A stretch of DNA of 64,000 nucleotides, taken from contig NC_088319.1 in assembly GCF_910592395.1 (NCBI RefSeq), positions 10,728,001 through 10,792,000 of the forward strand. Reading direction: 5' to 3'. Below, one piece after another: positions 34,763-47,569 of this stretch. This stretch comes from Lineus longissimus (taxonomy: Eukaryota > Nemertea > Pilidiophora > Heteronemertea > Lineidae). Every line of letters begins with the position of its first letter. Position 1 is the first letter of the stretch. The notes under the pieces were generated by a model. It did not search any database. It saw only the letters and a program-made list of their open reading frames with translations, and was not told the DNA's origin. Made by a program: the position numbers and the translations under genes.

Positions 34763-34862
34763 TGGGAAAAGCTAACTCCGGTGGGACAGCTGACTCAGGG
34801 GGAAGCCAACCCCCGGGGAAGATGACCCTGGGAAATGCTAACCCTGGGGGAAAGTTGACCCA
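34763..34862 (+). repeat. Degenerate GGGAAAxCTAACCCxGGG minisatellite
   Basis: About six units of 14-20 bp alternating GGGAAA and (T/C)AACCC(T)GGG. The G and C tracts alternate on one strand, so hairpins may form. Confidence 0.7.
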
Positions 34863-34869
34863 GTCTGCT

Positions 34870-36750
34870 GTCTTCAATTTACAATGCCCGAGTCTGTGAA
34901 AAGAGAAGAATGGTTGAGGCTCATAATCCTAGCTATCACATCCCCCTGACCATCCAGCTCACAATCTCCGATGATGCAGGTACATTGCTATACAAACTTA
35001 TTGACAATTGTAATCATCTTGGGGGATCAGTGCCTCTTGGTCAGTTTCCATATCGGTCTGTTGGCATTGTCTGCTCGGAGCTGGCAGAGGGCAATTGATG
35101 GCTAGACACATGAAGAAAAAAGGTTGAATGTGACCAGCTCTGGCAAAAGCAGTCACTTGTCACATTTGGAAAATGTATTTATGTACTTATGTATTTAAAT
35201 GTATCAATGTATTTATTTTTCTTCAGGAATATGATTATATAGGTCATATGAACTTGCTAAATTGTTTTAAAGCTGTGTGGAGCTATACTAGTTTTAGGTA
35301 TAACATCAGATATAGTGCTGTTGTTAATGGTTTTCTAAGTGAGTACCCTATCCATAATGAGTTTTTCTCAAAATAAAAAAAAACTTGAATGAATGATGTG
35401 TTTTAATGTCATTATCTCACTCCATTCTCAAGCAACTGACATCTATCAAGATAATGCTGTGCACAATGAGCCCATACCAGACTCATCAATTATTTCAAGG
35501 AATAAATCTTTTACACACAGTTTACCATTTCGGTGGATTCTTGTCAGACACCCAGGGTAGAACTGCACTTGCGTCTCGGAGCCTGGGATTCAAGGGGTTA
35601 ACACTGTGGCTGCTATCAGTACGCAAACCAGAAATATCATTCATTGCTAAAGAAAGACCAATACATTTCTGACCTTTGCGGGTAAACATCTTTTGTCACT
35701 TCTCAGGTTACCTTACACCTCATTCTGTTCGGTAAGTAGATAATAAGCGGTGCCAATGGCCATATATACCGCCACAGAACAAGCGAGAATTTTACATATT
35801 CCTGACTGATTTGGTCAATATTTTACTGGCGTGTTTGTAGAGAGAGATTTATTCACCTTTCAAAAGACCGACTCTTGGTTTTTCCACAGGGAAGTGATGC
35901 CAGCACTCGGTTAAGGGAGGAACAACAGACATTATATATACTCTCAAATATCCAAACACGTGAATTCGTCTTCTATCTTGGGGTTTGCTATCAAATTCTT
36001 AGTCTGGTTTTTGCAGAAGCCAAAATTTGTGAGAGATATCTTTAGATATAGCTTAGGGCAAGCATTTGCAATATCATTGGCAACATAGCCTGTCTCTCGT
36101 TCACATTCCATTGGTGCATGATTTTCTTCTTCTACTTAGCATTCATATGGCACAAGATCAATATCGGGTTTGGAAAATCTTGTTCAACGGGGCACCATCG
36201 TTCTCTAAATCAGCCACAAAACCCACCAAGACTAAGAGGAGAATATTACCTTCAAGAGCAGAGCCAACGCTGAAGAAGAAGAATAAGTCATGAAATCAGC
36301 TATGAACTTCATAGCTTTTATTTTGACGCAAGTATGTAGATTGACCTGACTCATCCTAAAAAGACGCATTGTAGAATTTCGAGGAAAGCGACAATAATGC
36401 ATTCTTCTCATACTTTCCTGGAGGCATGCCTTAAGGCCACATGGCCAAATATCTGAATCTGTCGATTTCTTATTATTACCATATCATGTCCGCAAGATCA
36501 AAGGTCGCGTAAAGATTTCCAATGGCAGTTTTCCGCTTGGGCGGGTAGAGCCTGGATGAGATGGGTCCATCCAATATTATTATATGTTGACGTGATTGAC
36601 GTTTAAATGATCGGAACGGGAAGTCGGCAGAGAAGAATTTGAAAATGATTCAGAACCAGACGTTATGAAAATTGGCTATGGATCAAAAGGAGTTATAGGC
36701 CGAGTTATATATTTTTTTAAAGAATTGATTAATTTGGGCAAATAGCTTTA
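34870..36750. other. Non-coding, no recognised features
   Basis: Short unassigned ORFs only; no repeat family recognised. Confidence 0.4.
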
Positions 36751-36756
36751 AAACCC

Positions 36757-37112
36757 ATCAAATGTATGCTTATTTCACTCTATATTGGACAATTTGTTGG
36801 TTGCCGCTAAAACAATGTCTCAGTTTACTGATCAGTTTTCGTAGATTTAGTTGCCTGAAAGGGAATGCCAAGGGGGGTACGCCCATCAAATATGTGAATA
36901 TTTCAGTCAGCAGTGGACAATTTGGTGGTCACAGAGATCTATTATCTCACTGATCAGCTTTGGTAGATGCATTTCTCTGGAAGAGAGTGCTATGAGGTTG
37001 TGGGGTTACACCCATCATTAAATATGTGCTTATTTCTGTCTATTGTGGACAAATTGGCGGTCTCAGCAATTACCAATATCTCAATTGATCAGTCTGGCCA
37101 AGAAAGACATTT
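36757..37112 (+). repeat. About 127-bp direct repeat, nearly three copies
   Basis: Units start at about 36757, 36883 and 37013. They share CCCATCA, GTGGACAA(T/A)TTG, TCTCA, TTGATCAG and a pyrimidine-purine tail. The third unit is truncated. Confidence 0.8.
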
Positions 37113-37559
37113 CTTTTTCTCTGATGGCTTTTCTGCCTGGGCGGCCAGAGCTTTGAGGGATCGGGTTGATTGACTGTGGAAGATAACATTATTATAAACT
37201 GTTATGGTTTTGGTTGCTCTGCCTTGACTGAACAGAAAGTCTCCCAGACTTCTGTATTTGGGGAATGAAATTTGATTTTCATGGTTTTTCTCAGCCACTT
37301 TCAGGAAATGGGTGAGGTTATTCCTTTGACTTCACTCTTTCATCATCGGTAAAAACACAACTTTTTAAAAATTAGTTCATTGGCCAGAAAGCTGAAGAAT
37401 TGGTATCGACATTTGACACTCTTCATGATCAGGGCATGTTGCCAATGGCAAGTGCTGTAATATGGACATGTCCTCTCGAACACCTTCCCAGAGTGTTCAT
37501 CCCATTCTTTTACCCTTCCACACCTCAGCCCAACCCCTGGACACTACAGAGAACTTCAC

Positions 37560-38250
37560 ACCCAGTGGGTAGCAAGAAATGGTGGCTACAACTCCTACAT
37601 GTCCTAGTCGGAGAACACCCACAAACTGGAGAGATGACAAGAAGTGGCCATCTTCCATCTAACAACCGGAGACTGCCGCCTTAAAATACATCTTAGAAAA
37701 CTGGGCATCTGTGAATGTGGTTTCTCTGAACAGATGCCAGAAAACATCCTGGAGGGAATGACCTCTGCAGACAACTGAGACAAGGCCTGGTAGGAGTTCA
37801 CATCTCTCCAAGAAAAGCTATCGGGAACAGAGGCTGATTCGCGTCACACTGCCATGTTCTTAAGGACCATCAGTGTGGAAGTTTGACACAAAGAAGAACA
37901 AAAGTACTCCATACAATTATGTGAGGAGGAGCACATGAAATCATTCTTGCTTCTGCACCTGACTCGAAAACCACCTGTACAAATTTCCAGATTAGACTCA
38001 ACAATAAACTTTCCCTATATTGATAGCCAATTTCCGGAGAAACTGCATCTCTCCGGGGGAAAAACAAACAAAAATAACCCAAGCTCTTGTTCTAACCAGA
38101 CCTCATTATTGCAATAGTACCCTTGCGGGAATCGTAGAATGGTCACTCGACAGATCGATGCTCAGTCAGAACTGCGCTGCGTGTATGTTCACCAAGGCTG
38201 AAGCTCCACCGTTGTGCCACCGTGCTCCCCTAATCCACCCTCATCCAGAC
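37560..38250 (+). pseudogene. Decayed non-LTR retrotransposon (reverse transcriptase remnants)
   Basis: Two pieces of LINE ORF2 can be read on the plus strand. At 37655-37790 one frame gives LTTGDCRLKIHLRKLG and then CECGFSEQMPENIL before a stop, the pattern of the C-terminal tail of many LINE polyproteins (TGH..L..HL...G...C.CG..E...HIL). At about 38065-38200 another frame gives ALVLTRPHYCNSTLAG and SLDR, matching the RT thumb-region pattern SRLDYCNSLLAG. Stops and frame breaks show it is dead. The tail fragment comes before the RT fragment, so this is a rearrangement or two insertions. Confidence 0.6.
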
Positions 38251-41200
38251 GCAACTTACGCATGTTACTAATTCGAAAATGGATTGAGTACATAAGTTGA
38301 CGGTGTTCACATTCAAAGCTGTAAAGAGACTTGCGCTTCTGCATCCCTGAACTTTGTTTTCTCAGTGGGAAAGGTGCTACATGAAAGCTAATTTCATTCA
38401 TACATTCAAGGAATTCTTCATACTAAATGATAAGAAGGAGAGCACTGAATCACCCAATCGTTGTGTGTTGGATATAACCATGATAAAGAAAGCAGAAAAC
38501 AAACAACCATCTAATCAAATAGATAAATATTGTAAACATCAATTGATGCAGACTGTGGGGTATCTTTTCTTATTTAGATACTGAGTACAGCTAAAGGTTA
38601 CTACACCTTTAGGCTGAGAGAAGAGAGATGTTGGGTCCAAGTCACGTACATTGCCAGTGGCAAGTTGGAATGGTAAATGCAGGGTTTTCGACAGGTACCT
38701 TTAAGGGTATGTTTCAGGGAGGGGGCAAATTTTTGTTCTTCAATTCTCAACTTAATTATTTTAGACCTTTTGATGCAATTTTAAGCTGATTTACATCATA
38801 ACTGCCTGCTAGAATTCGTACTTCTATGTCTGAATGCGTAAATATCATCTGGCGACCACATTTCTAGGTCTAAAATACAGAGAAATTATTTTTCAAAATT
38901 TTTGGCCCAATATTTCTTTCATCTTTTGTCTTACAATAGCCTAAACATGCTAAATGGTTACCATGGTAAAGGTCATCTTGGGTGATGTAGAACGTCTTCA
39001 GCAATGCTTTTCTCAAACTTAAACAAAATCAACTCAAAGAGCTTGTTTCAATTAATTTCAAGCTTTTAAAATCACATGGTACCATATTTTTCATCTTAGT
39101 GTTAAAAAAACCTCTTAAACTATGTGCAGGATTTACCTGATGGGCATTGCTTGGTGACAATCTTCGTCACCTAACACACGTACAGCAGTTTCCCTTTTGG
39201 CGTTACTGCATGTTGTCACCATCAGATTTGTCAGAAACGATCATCAACGAGAATTTTGCATTGGAATTCATGAAATACTTGCAACATTCGAGCGTGCTGC
39301 AGGTGATCGATTTGCTTGAAGTGCTTGATGTGACAGCAGTGAATGTTGCAACAAAAAATTCAAACCAGTTTTGAAAAACTTGTCAAAGCGATTTTTAAAT
39401 AGGTTTGCACACTGCTTTTCTGTTAACTTTTATACACCTTGTTTCGTGATTATATTTTATGAGACTACGTTGGGGTGATAACTTGGGGTGGTAGCTTTAT
39501 ATTAGTTTTAAAAATGAAAGTCCCAACAATCATTTTTGACACACTTTTTTTCTCCCCCGAATGTGTTCATTTAGTTTGACTGAGGTAGGACAAAATAATG
39601 AGCAAACTCGAGCTTGAACCAACAACGCTTGGGCTCTCGATCCAAGCATTAAATCTCAGTGGGCTCTGATAATGGTGTTGCATTGGAAACCTGGATAGCT
39701 TATTGAATCCAAGTCAAGGGAGCAGGATTTTCCTGTAGCCTACTTATTTCATTCTTTCAGTAACAGTTGTAGTAAAGTGCTTTGAGACACACTTTTCTCA
39801 GCGCAAAGTGCTAAAAAGCCACTTTTTGCTCGGTGAACATGAAATCATCCATGGCCTAACCCAGCAGGGCAAATTAAGGCAGGTCAAAGTTTTTTCAACG
39901 TTCAGGTATTTTCTACTTTAATGATAAGATAACTCGAGTTTTGCGTCAGAAAACGTTATTTTGGTTCTGACATTTTGGACTTGGGAGACATGAGAGGAAT
40001 AGGTTGACTCCTTGGTCTACTTATCTTGAGTTATTGTTGCAGGATTCTTTTATTTTTTCATGACGATTTCTCGGCATTATATAAGTTTATCTTATTTGCT
40101 ATCTTTATTTGTGTGTAAAGTATATTTCTAGTGCTAGTTTTAAACTGGAATGGCAAGAGAAAAATGCCTTAAATCAAACTTGAGATATCAAATTCTCCTG
40201 AGCAGCTTTCTCAATGCTCGCGTTGCTATTTATTGTGAAGATGAAGATGGTGGCCATCTATGGAAGTATAGGTATGTCTTAATTATGACTTCTCAGCATG
40301 CACTGCAAACCAACTTTTTCTGAGATACCTGCAATGACCACCACAAACAAGCGATAATTGTTGCATGCGATTTAAATTGCAGGTCACAGCAAGTTAAAAC
40401 ACTCTTCTGCGGGGTGCTTCAGGTACACCAGAGATATTATGATTTTTTTTTCTCCAAGAATTTTGGAGAATTCCATCGATACCTATGTCATCCTAATGCC
40501 CAAAGTATTTGAAGAGAAAGAGATACAAAAATTTGGATATCATACCCCCTTAATGGTCAAACTTCAGTAGAGTCCCAGATTAGGCTAGGTGAAGTCCCGC
40601 CAACCTGGTATTGAAAGTAGAGCAGCGTGTGCTTTTACGTCCGCGGATGATTCCATTATGGTAGGGTGGGTTAATTGAGGGCCTAGAGGGGTTTTCCAAC
40701 AATACCTCGATTGCTTTTATATAGTGCAACATCCTAATGTGACATCTTTATATGACATTCTCTTTGAATCTCTTCGTATCACTCTGTGCGTTTAGAAAAT
40801 GTCACAATCAATACAGTCTTGTTTCTTATCTAAGAAAATGATTTGAAGGTTGGCACTCTCTACAAAAAATCATTGAAAGTCGTTTTATTTTTGCCGAGTT
40901 TAAAAGTTGAATCTAATCTTTGATGTAAAGGAAGCTTTCAGTATTGCGTTGCATGTTTTCTGGATCGATTTAATCTCAGATCTAAAAATGCATCAGAGAT
41001 TATTTTTGGCCAAATACAGAAAAAGCCCGTCCAATTATCAAAGCTGCAGTTCTTTGACTCTTTTGTTGGATCAATTTAATTTGATACGGAAAACACCTGA
41101 TCAATTTCAGCAATTTCAGGTTTCTGGCATGTTTTGTGCATTTCTCCAATTGATATACAAAACTATGTTAGTGAGGGAGAGAAGGGGCACCTGTATTAAT

Positions 41201-42284
41201 TTGTGGTTTTCTGCAATAATGATGATTGCATGATAAGCTGATACAATTATCATGATTATAGCCCTGTTACGTTAGGTCGGTTGGTTTGTCTTGGGAACCA
41301 GTAGCCTGACATTATCTGATGACCAGAGCCCCCCCCCCCCGAAACCAGCAAGTTGCAAAGACTAGTTCATGCAGGTAAGACCATTAGTTTCAGTGATCTC
41401 AAAACAAATTATATTCACTACAATCAGCTTGTCCAAATATGGGTTTGTGCCAATGATTCGATCCATTTAAGCGTCAAATCCTTCAAATCAGTATCACTAA
41501 TCTCCTTGGGCATAGCCAAACTAACCTTCTATCTGATTGTGCTTGGAAGACTGACAGCTGAGGCTGATGATAATGTTGTGATAGACAATGCCCGTGAATA
41601 ATTTTTCCATCTCATTCCCTGTGATGAACCAATTAGATTATCAGATCTTGTTAAGGGCTATTGATGTGAAAATGTGGACGTTATTGAATATCACCTGACC
41701 CAACTCAACGTCATATTTTTTGGCTTTTGGCAAATAGAATGGATGAAGGTGTCAAAATAAACACAATACATTTCTTTGGTCATGATATCAACTCTTTTGC
41801 TAACGCAGGATTGTTGAAGTGTACCATACCCCTGACCTGCAATTGGTATGGACGGCCTGAAACCCAGCTAGGGAAAAGTTTCATTGTACAATAGCTAGCA
41901 TTACCTAATCTTGGATAATACCGGCAATAAAAGTTGTACTTCCTTCTCTCAAACTCTCATGTATGCTTGCACTTTGACAAATGAGATATTGTCTCTATGC
42001 GGAAGAATGAAATGAGTACATGAAAATCAGGTTGAGTTGACTGGGATTTGAGCCAAGTGAGATTCAACGCCCATTTCAATCAACATGAAGTGTCGCTATA
42101 AGATGTCTTTTGCCTGGGGATGCTTTCCCCGCCACGTGGCACGTCCATCAGAATCTGAATCCACTGTGTCTTGATACATATCTACTCTCTTCGCCATTCA
42201 TCAGCAAATCATATAATCATCATCATATCATTACCAGGGTCATAACCCTATATTGGATTTTTGCCGGAGGTATGGAGTCCACTA
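38251..42284. other. 4 kb mostly non-coding; possible SINE near 39595-39835
   Basis: At 39595-39835 a minus-strand B-box-like GGTTCAAGCTC and a palindromic AAGTGCTTTGAGA / CGCAAAGTGCT tail suggest an old SINE. A C12 run lies at 41330. The frame 40907-41233 has no family resemblance. Confidence 0.35.
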
Positions 42285-42565
42285 TAGACTACTGTCCACC
42301 TATGTGGAATCTTTTACTTGCCCTGGCATAAACACTCGGGTACAAGGGACCACAGCTTTTATCCTCATCCAACAGACTCTCGAGTATGTCATACGTTGTA
42401 GCCTACGTGTTGTGAGGAGCCAGGAATTTTAGTTCTTTGAAAGCCACACCAGTTCATCCAGAAATAAAATCGTGGGTCCTCTCTCCGGGATCGTACCCGG
42501 GCCCTTGTGCATGGTAGCGTGAAGTTTTAACCACTATGCTATGAGGCTCCTCAAGCATGTCAAGT
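42285..42565 (-). mobile_element. tRNA-derived SINE, family D, best copy
   Basis: On the minus strand the head has an A box (TAGCATAGTGGTTAAA, about 42530-42545) and a B box (GGGTACGATCCC, about 42505). The body runs to about 42290 and shares blocks with 17885-18190. The acceptor stem does not pair, so it is not a functional tRNA gene. Confidence 0.65.
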
Positions 42566-44340
42566 TTACAGAGATGATGACTCTCCCGTGTGGAATGCTG
42601 ATCTGTCAGATTCTATCACTCAAGAGATCGATCATCACACTTGCAATCTTTCAAAGCCAATCAGTACAAACGTAATCTGTCAGCATGTTTACACGATAAG
42701 TTGTTAATTTGACGTCACGGTTGTAATCATGTGGATTAAACCTCATTAGGACTTCATCAATGAAGTGATTGGACGGAGTTTCTCAATTTAATCTCGAACT
42801 GATTGGAGTTTAATGAAAATTGAGAATCAGAATTGAGAAATGCGATTGCTTTCATTGAAGGGGCTGTGGAGCAATGTCTATAGTCGTCGGGTGTGGATCA
42901 AGGTGTCTGAGATGGGGAGGGCATCTATAAATATATTCTTCAATAAAAGAAGATTATTGTGTATTTCTCTTCAATAATGGCCATGGTTCATGAGTTGATT
43001 TCTGAAACACAGGTATTTCGCAACCACTGATTGGTGAACAGGATAGCACCCAGAGTTGGCACCCAGCATTGTCTGTTTTTGCGTTCAATTTTGTAAAATA
43101 TCATACGAAGAAAAGTTGCTTCATGTACAGGTACCAGGACTACTTTTGATTAGTTAGAATGCTTCTGAAATCACATCTCGGAGCACCCAAGCTCAAACTT
43201 CCGGGGGAGTACCCTAAACCTCCCCTGGCTTAATGCATCTGCCATGATTTTACGGTCCGTATTGGCTAGATATCACTCGGCCGCCTGGTCGAATCTGTAG
43301 CCACAACCCTGCATCGTGTTGTACATCCCTGGGAATAAAGTGTCATCTTGAGTTGCATCGTAATCTTGAATACAGCCCAGGGATGAAGAATATCGATATC
43401 GATTTTTCGGTCGTTCCACATTAAAAAAATCCTCCCATTCAAATAGGGAATTTGGTATGGCGTGATTTTTTATGGCAAGAGTCCATATCAATATCTCGGT
43501 AGAGATATATTGGTCCAGCCAATTTTTTGTCGCTATTTGTTTGAAAAAAGTAAATCTATATGCAGTGCTGCATGATTGTGGTTATAAATATTAGTTTCCT
43601 CTCCCGGTTTGGTCAGTTAACAGACGGGGGCATATTCTTCATTTCATAAATGCATCATGGTTCATTGGCACTACATGTAACTCAGTTTTGTGGCGATATG
43701 TGCAGCCCGTTTGTACTTCTCTCATACAGTGTGTGATCAACCAAATAATATAGGTTTATGATATTTTTCTAAACGTAATATGCTTCAAGAGACCTCCTAC
43801 AAATCCCAATATGAGGCTGCAGTAAGGCTGAGAGAAAAGTGTATGTGGAGATTACCGGTACACTTCTACATGTACATATTAATGAAATTATTTTTATACA
43901 TGTATTCCCGTATTTCTCAACAATAAAATCTGTTCTTTGAACAGTTTCGGCACCTCTAAATCTTAACGTGACAAACACAATATATAAAACAGATTTTCTC
44001 AGCTTTTCTGTCTGGTTTTATTTACGTGCATTATGAAATAGATGGCAGCACCTCGGAGTCTGTGTAGTTACCAGGTACCTTCTCAAACATACTGTATGAA
44101 CGCGATTAAGTCACTTGAGTGGTGCCTGTACAAAAGGCACATTTTACATACAAGAGACCTGTATGTGAGAGACGTGGCTCCACTGGCCTAATATTGTCGA
44201 CACAGTATATGACACCTTCCGGCATTTGTTAAAATGTTTCAGATGCGCGACTGAAAACTCTTTTTACATGTTTTAATTTACATTCTGGCAATTACACCAC
44301 AATGCTATGTCCACTTACCATATCTGATTTATGTTTCAAT
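42566..44340. other. Non-coding, no recognised features
   Basis: AT-rich sequence with short unassigned ORFs. Confidence 0.4.
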
Positions 44341-44341
44341 A

Positions 44342-44755
44342 TAAGCCGCACTTACACCACCTGAAAATGGACCACCAATCTTGGTTCGGGAACCAATGCC
44401 GCACCATCGAAAATCCACCAAGCGCTTACACCAGCGCTGCAGCTAGTTATAAAATCCGGCTACAGATGGCGCGCAAACAATAAGCAGAACGCGGAAAGCC
44501 TTGGCAAAAAGCGCCATTTCGAAAGCGCCGCCTGGAGCCGAACCATCTAACTAGCTAATTGCCGAACCATTTGCGCGTACACCACGACAAAGCCGAGCTT
44601 TTAACAAGCCGGGCGAATTTGGACCATCAAGCTTGGTGGGACAAATTCGCTCGGCAATTTGTATCGGCAATGGATTGCCGAACCAATTTGTCGCGGCAAT
44701 GTGGTGGTGTAAGTGCAATTGGTCCACCAATATTTCGTGGTGTAAGCGCAGCTAT
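44342..44755. mobile_element. Foldback element 2 (CGCTTACACCAC ends)
   Basis: The ends are inverted over about 38 bp: AGCCGCACTTACACCAC and GGACCACCAAT at the left; the complement of AGCTGCGCTTACACCAC and GGTGGACCAAT at the right. ATA lies outside both ends, as for element 1. The interior is rich in inverted GAACCAA/TTGGTTC, GCCGAACCA and GGCAATTTG motifs. The 20-bp core at 44454-44473 matches 9371-9390 at 19 of 20 positions. No transposase is encoded. Confidence 0.75.
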
Positions 44756-44759
44756 AGCT

Positions 44760-45636
44760 CCACAATGAAATTTACGGAAACATTAGTAGTATGCTCTGGC
44801 ATTATATATAAGCCAATACGCAGTCAGGCTGAGAAAAAATAGAGACGACAATAACAGATATCTTGACCAACAAAGTTTGCATCTTCTCAATACCCGCCTA
44901 CATTTAAAGGGGCTATGAACCATGAGGTTCAGGATGAATAGCTGACAGATTGCCAATTAATTTTTAGTCCTACAATGATCAGAATTAGCATCATGTGTAA
45001 CCTGCAACATTTTCACATTGCTAAAATCGTCCAACCAGTTTTATACACTTGGCTGCAATGATACCAGAGTTCCCTGGCTTTGCCTTCTGTATCAACAAAC
45101 AATACTTTAAAACACCAGGTATTTCTGTAAGCCGGCAGACAAAAACATGTCTGTTAGGACCTGATAATAAGTTCATTACGCTCATGATATCCGAGCATTA
45201 GTGCATGCTGCGTGGCGCTATACTGCTGCGTTATGCTTCTGACGATTAACTTCCGCATTCGGACACCGAGGCAGAGTCCAAGAAGTAGCCCAGGTAATCA
45301 AATTTTATGAGCATTATTTGTTAAAGTGATGTTATCCCTGGCCCTGCATTCTGTTTTTACTTTGTCCTTGTTCTGATATCAGAGGGAACAAGATTAGAGG
45401 AGAACAAGACCTTGGAACAAGGTTTTGGAACAGAGTCCCTCTCATGCCATATCGAAAAATCTATCTGCGTCACCACCACCTGATGATGGTGGCTGTAAGT
45501 GACAGGTGGCAGGGTGAATTGACCAAAATAGTTCTCCTCAAAATAATCGTACATTTCAAAATTTGTGTGTTTTTTACTCTTTATTTGTCAATTTACATGT
45601 ATATCTTAAGTTCTTGTATCTAACTCACCTGGTGGG
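44760..45636. other. Non-coding, no recognised features
   Basis: No gene or repeat family was recognised. Confidence 0.4.
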
Positions 45637-46215
45637 CTTGAATTTTCTGTTGCATGCAGTGCAGAGGGCGTTGAGGTGCCCTGTCGATTTGGGGCCTAAT
45701 CACTGGGTTTGGCTTGAGTTTTTTCTGTGGCGTGATGGGGGCCCTATTAATTTGGGGGTCGATCTGATTACCAACATGGCTGCCTGGTGGCCATCTTGGA
45801 TTTCGGATTTCACATTCGAGATTGTTACTGCAGAACGAGTCACTGGTTTTGGCTTGAATTTTCTGTGGTGTGATGGGGCGGGGTCTGCAAGGTGCCCCAT
45901 CAATTTGGGGGTCGATCTGATTTCCAACATGGCTGCCAGGTGGCTATCTTTCATTTCACATTCCAGATTGTTACTACAGAACGAGTCACTGGGTTTGGCT
46001 TGAATTTTTCTGTGGTGTGATGGGTGGGGTCCTCGAGGTGCCCCATCAATTTGTGGGTCGATCTGATTACTATTATGGCTGCCAGGCAGTAATCTTCGAT
46101 TTCACATTCCAGACTTTTAACTGCAGAACGAATTACCCAGTGGGCTTGAATTTTGTCGTGATGGGGAAAGGGCGGGGAGGTATCCAATCAATTTGTGGTT
46201 CGATCCGATGACCAG
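45637..46215 (+). repeat. About 145-bp satellite array, family G, about 4 units
   Basis: GGGCTTGAATTTTCTGTGG-type words recur at about 45640, 45702, 45841, 45987 and 46140. Between them are GGTGCCC(C/T)ATCAATTTG, GTCGATCTGATTACC, ATGGCTGCC and CAGAACGAGT. The open frame 45563-46003 is a by-product of the repeats. A diverged relative lies at 23195-23640. Confidence 0.9.
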
Positions 46216-46760
46216 AACTTTAGTCTCCCAGGTGTCATTACGTACGTAGGGGAACATCTGTCATATCAAGTCATATGATAAAAATTTATCAATGAGCTAC
46301 ATGTAACCCTAAGAGATTAAAGCCCCTACAGTTTTAGTGTTTTTGAGTTAGTAGAAGATTCTAGAATGAAGAAAGAACCAAACTTTGTGTTGACATTACT
46401 TCATTTATTACATGTTTGTCTCTGTGTTTACACTATGTACTTACAAATGAATGCAAAATAATTAATGAAATTATCAATTTGAGCAAAAATCTATTCCAAT
46501 ATGTTTTTTGACCTGAGAAATGGTAATACTAGGCAACATTTTAGCCAAAATGGTTAAATTCAGTTAGACAGAGCACTTGGTGCAACACTTGCACATAATA
46601 TCGGGAAAGAATAAATGTATGTTAGTGAAAAACAAAAAAAGTAGGTTTTTGCTCCAATTTGACGAAGTTTTACAGGATTATTACACTTGGTCTTTGATTT
46701 CATCTTGGGGGCACGGAAAACAGCCCATATCTTCATGACCTTTCATTAGAATTAGCTTAA

Positions 46761-47329
46761 CCCAATAGAGCCATAATTGCCATCCTGAACTGCCTTATCG
46801 ACAATGTCCTTTAAAACAGGCTGGAATAACCCACTTGGGAATCCCCGGCTATTGCGCCATTACACTGGGCTATCCAAATATGGAATAATTAAAACATGTG
46901 GGTTTCTATTCTTGGTGTCGGGGAATCACAGGGGGAAATCACAATGGGGAATCCCCGGATTGCTTAATTTGCATCTTTCTATAGCAATCGGGTGAGTTTG
47001 GCTCTGAGATGGTGAGGAATTTACGATGATCAGATAAAATTATTCACGAATTCGATGAGTGATGATGATTTAGGACCTCTAGATGATGGGGAATCTGATA
47101 ACGATGTCCAGGTCACTGGTCAAGGTCAAAGGTGACCAAAAGTTGACCCCCCCCACCAAAAATTTGGCACATCTGAATTCTTTAGAGAATTAGCTTTCAT
47201 ATAATTTGAATTCCATCAATATATAAAGATCATTGAAAAATTCTATTTTTCATATCTGAATTTGTGAAATCCTCCAAAAAATACGCGGTTACAGATGGAA
47301 AGTGCAAAAAAATAGGTGGCTCTATTGGG
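46761..47329. mobile_element. TTAA-flanked, CCC-ended MITE (piggyBac-like)
   Basis: A 569-bp element between TTAA (46757-46760) and TTAA (47330-47333), with perfect 12-bp inverted ends CCCAATAGAGCC. TTAA duplications and CCC...GGG ends are the hallmark of piggyBac elements. No transposase frame. Inside lie two GGGAATCCCC decamers (46837-46846 and 46947-46956) that match the kappaB consensus. It ends 240 bp beyond the cGLR stop codon. Confidence 0.75.
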
Positions 47330-47569
47330 TTAAATTCAAGTTTTTCATAATATGATTGTGATAAAACTAGAATATATGTCACAGAGGGACACAGAGACAG
47401 TTTGGAAACTTTGATGTCCAATATCAAACCGGATCAAAGGCCAATTTCGCTATTAAGGACCAAGTGATACCTCTCATCTCAAAAATATTTCTCCAGCATT
47501 TTACCATGGTGAAATGTTATTCTTTTATACACTTTATATGTTCTAATTAGGCTAATAACATCCATGGGG

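Noticed and set aside
45563-46003. 146-aa plus-strand ORF and its minus-strand partners
   Set aside because: It lies over the 145-bp satellite and translates its repeats.
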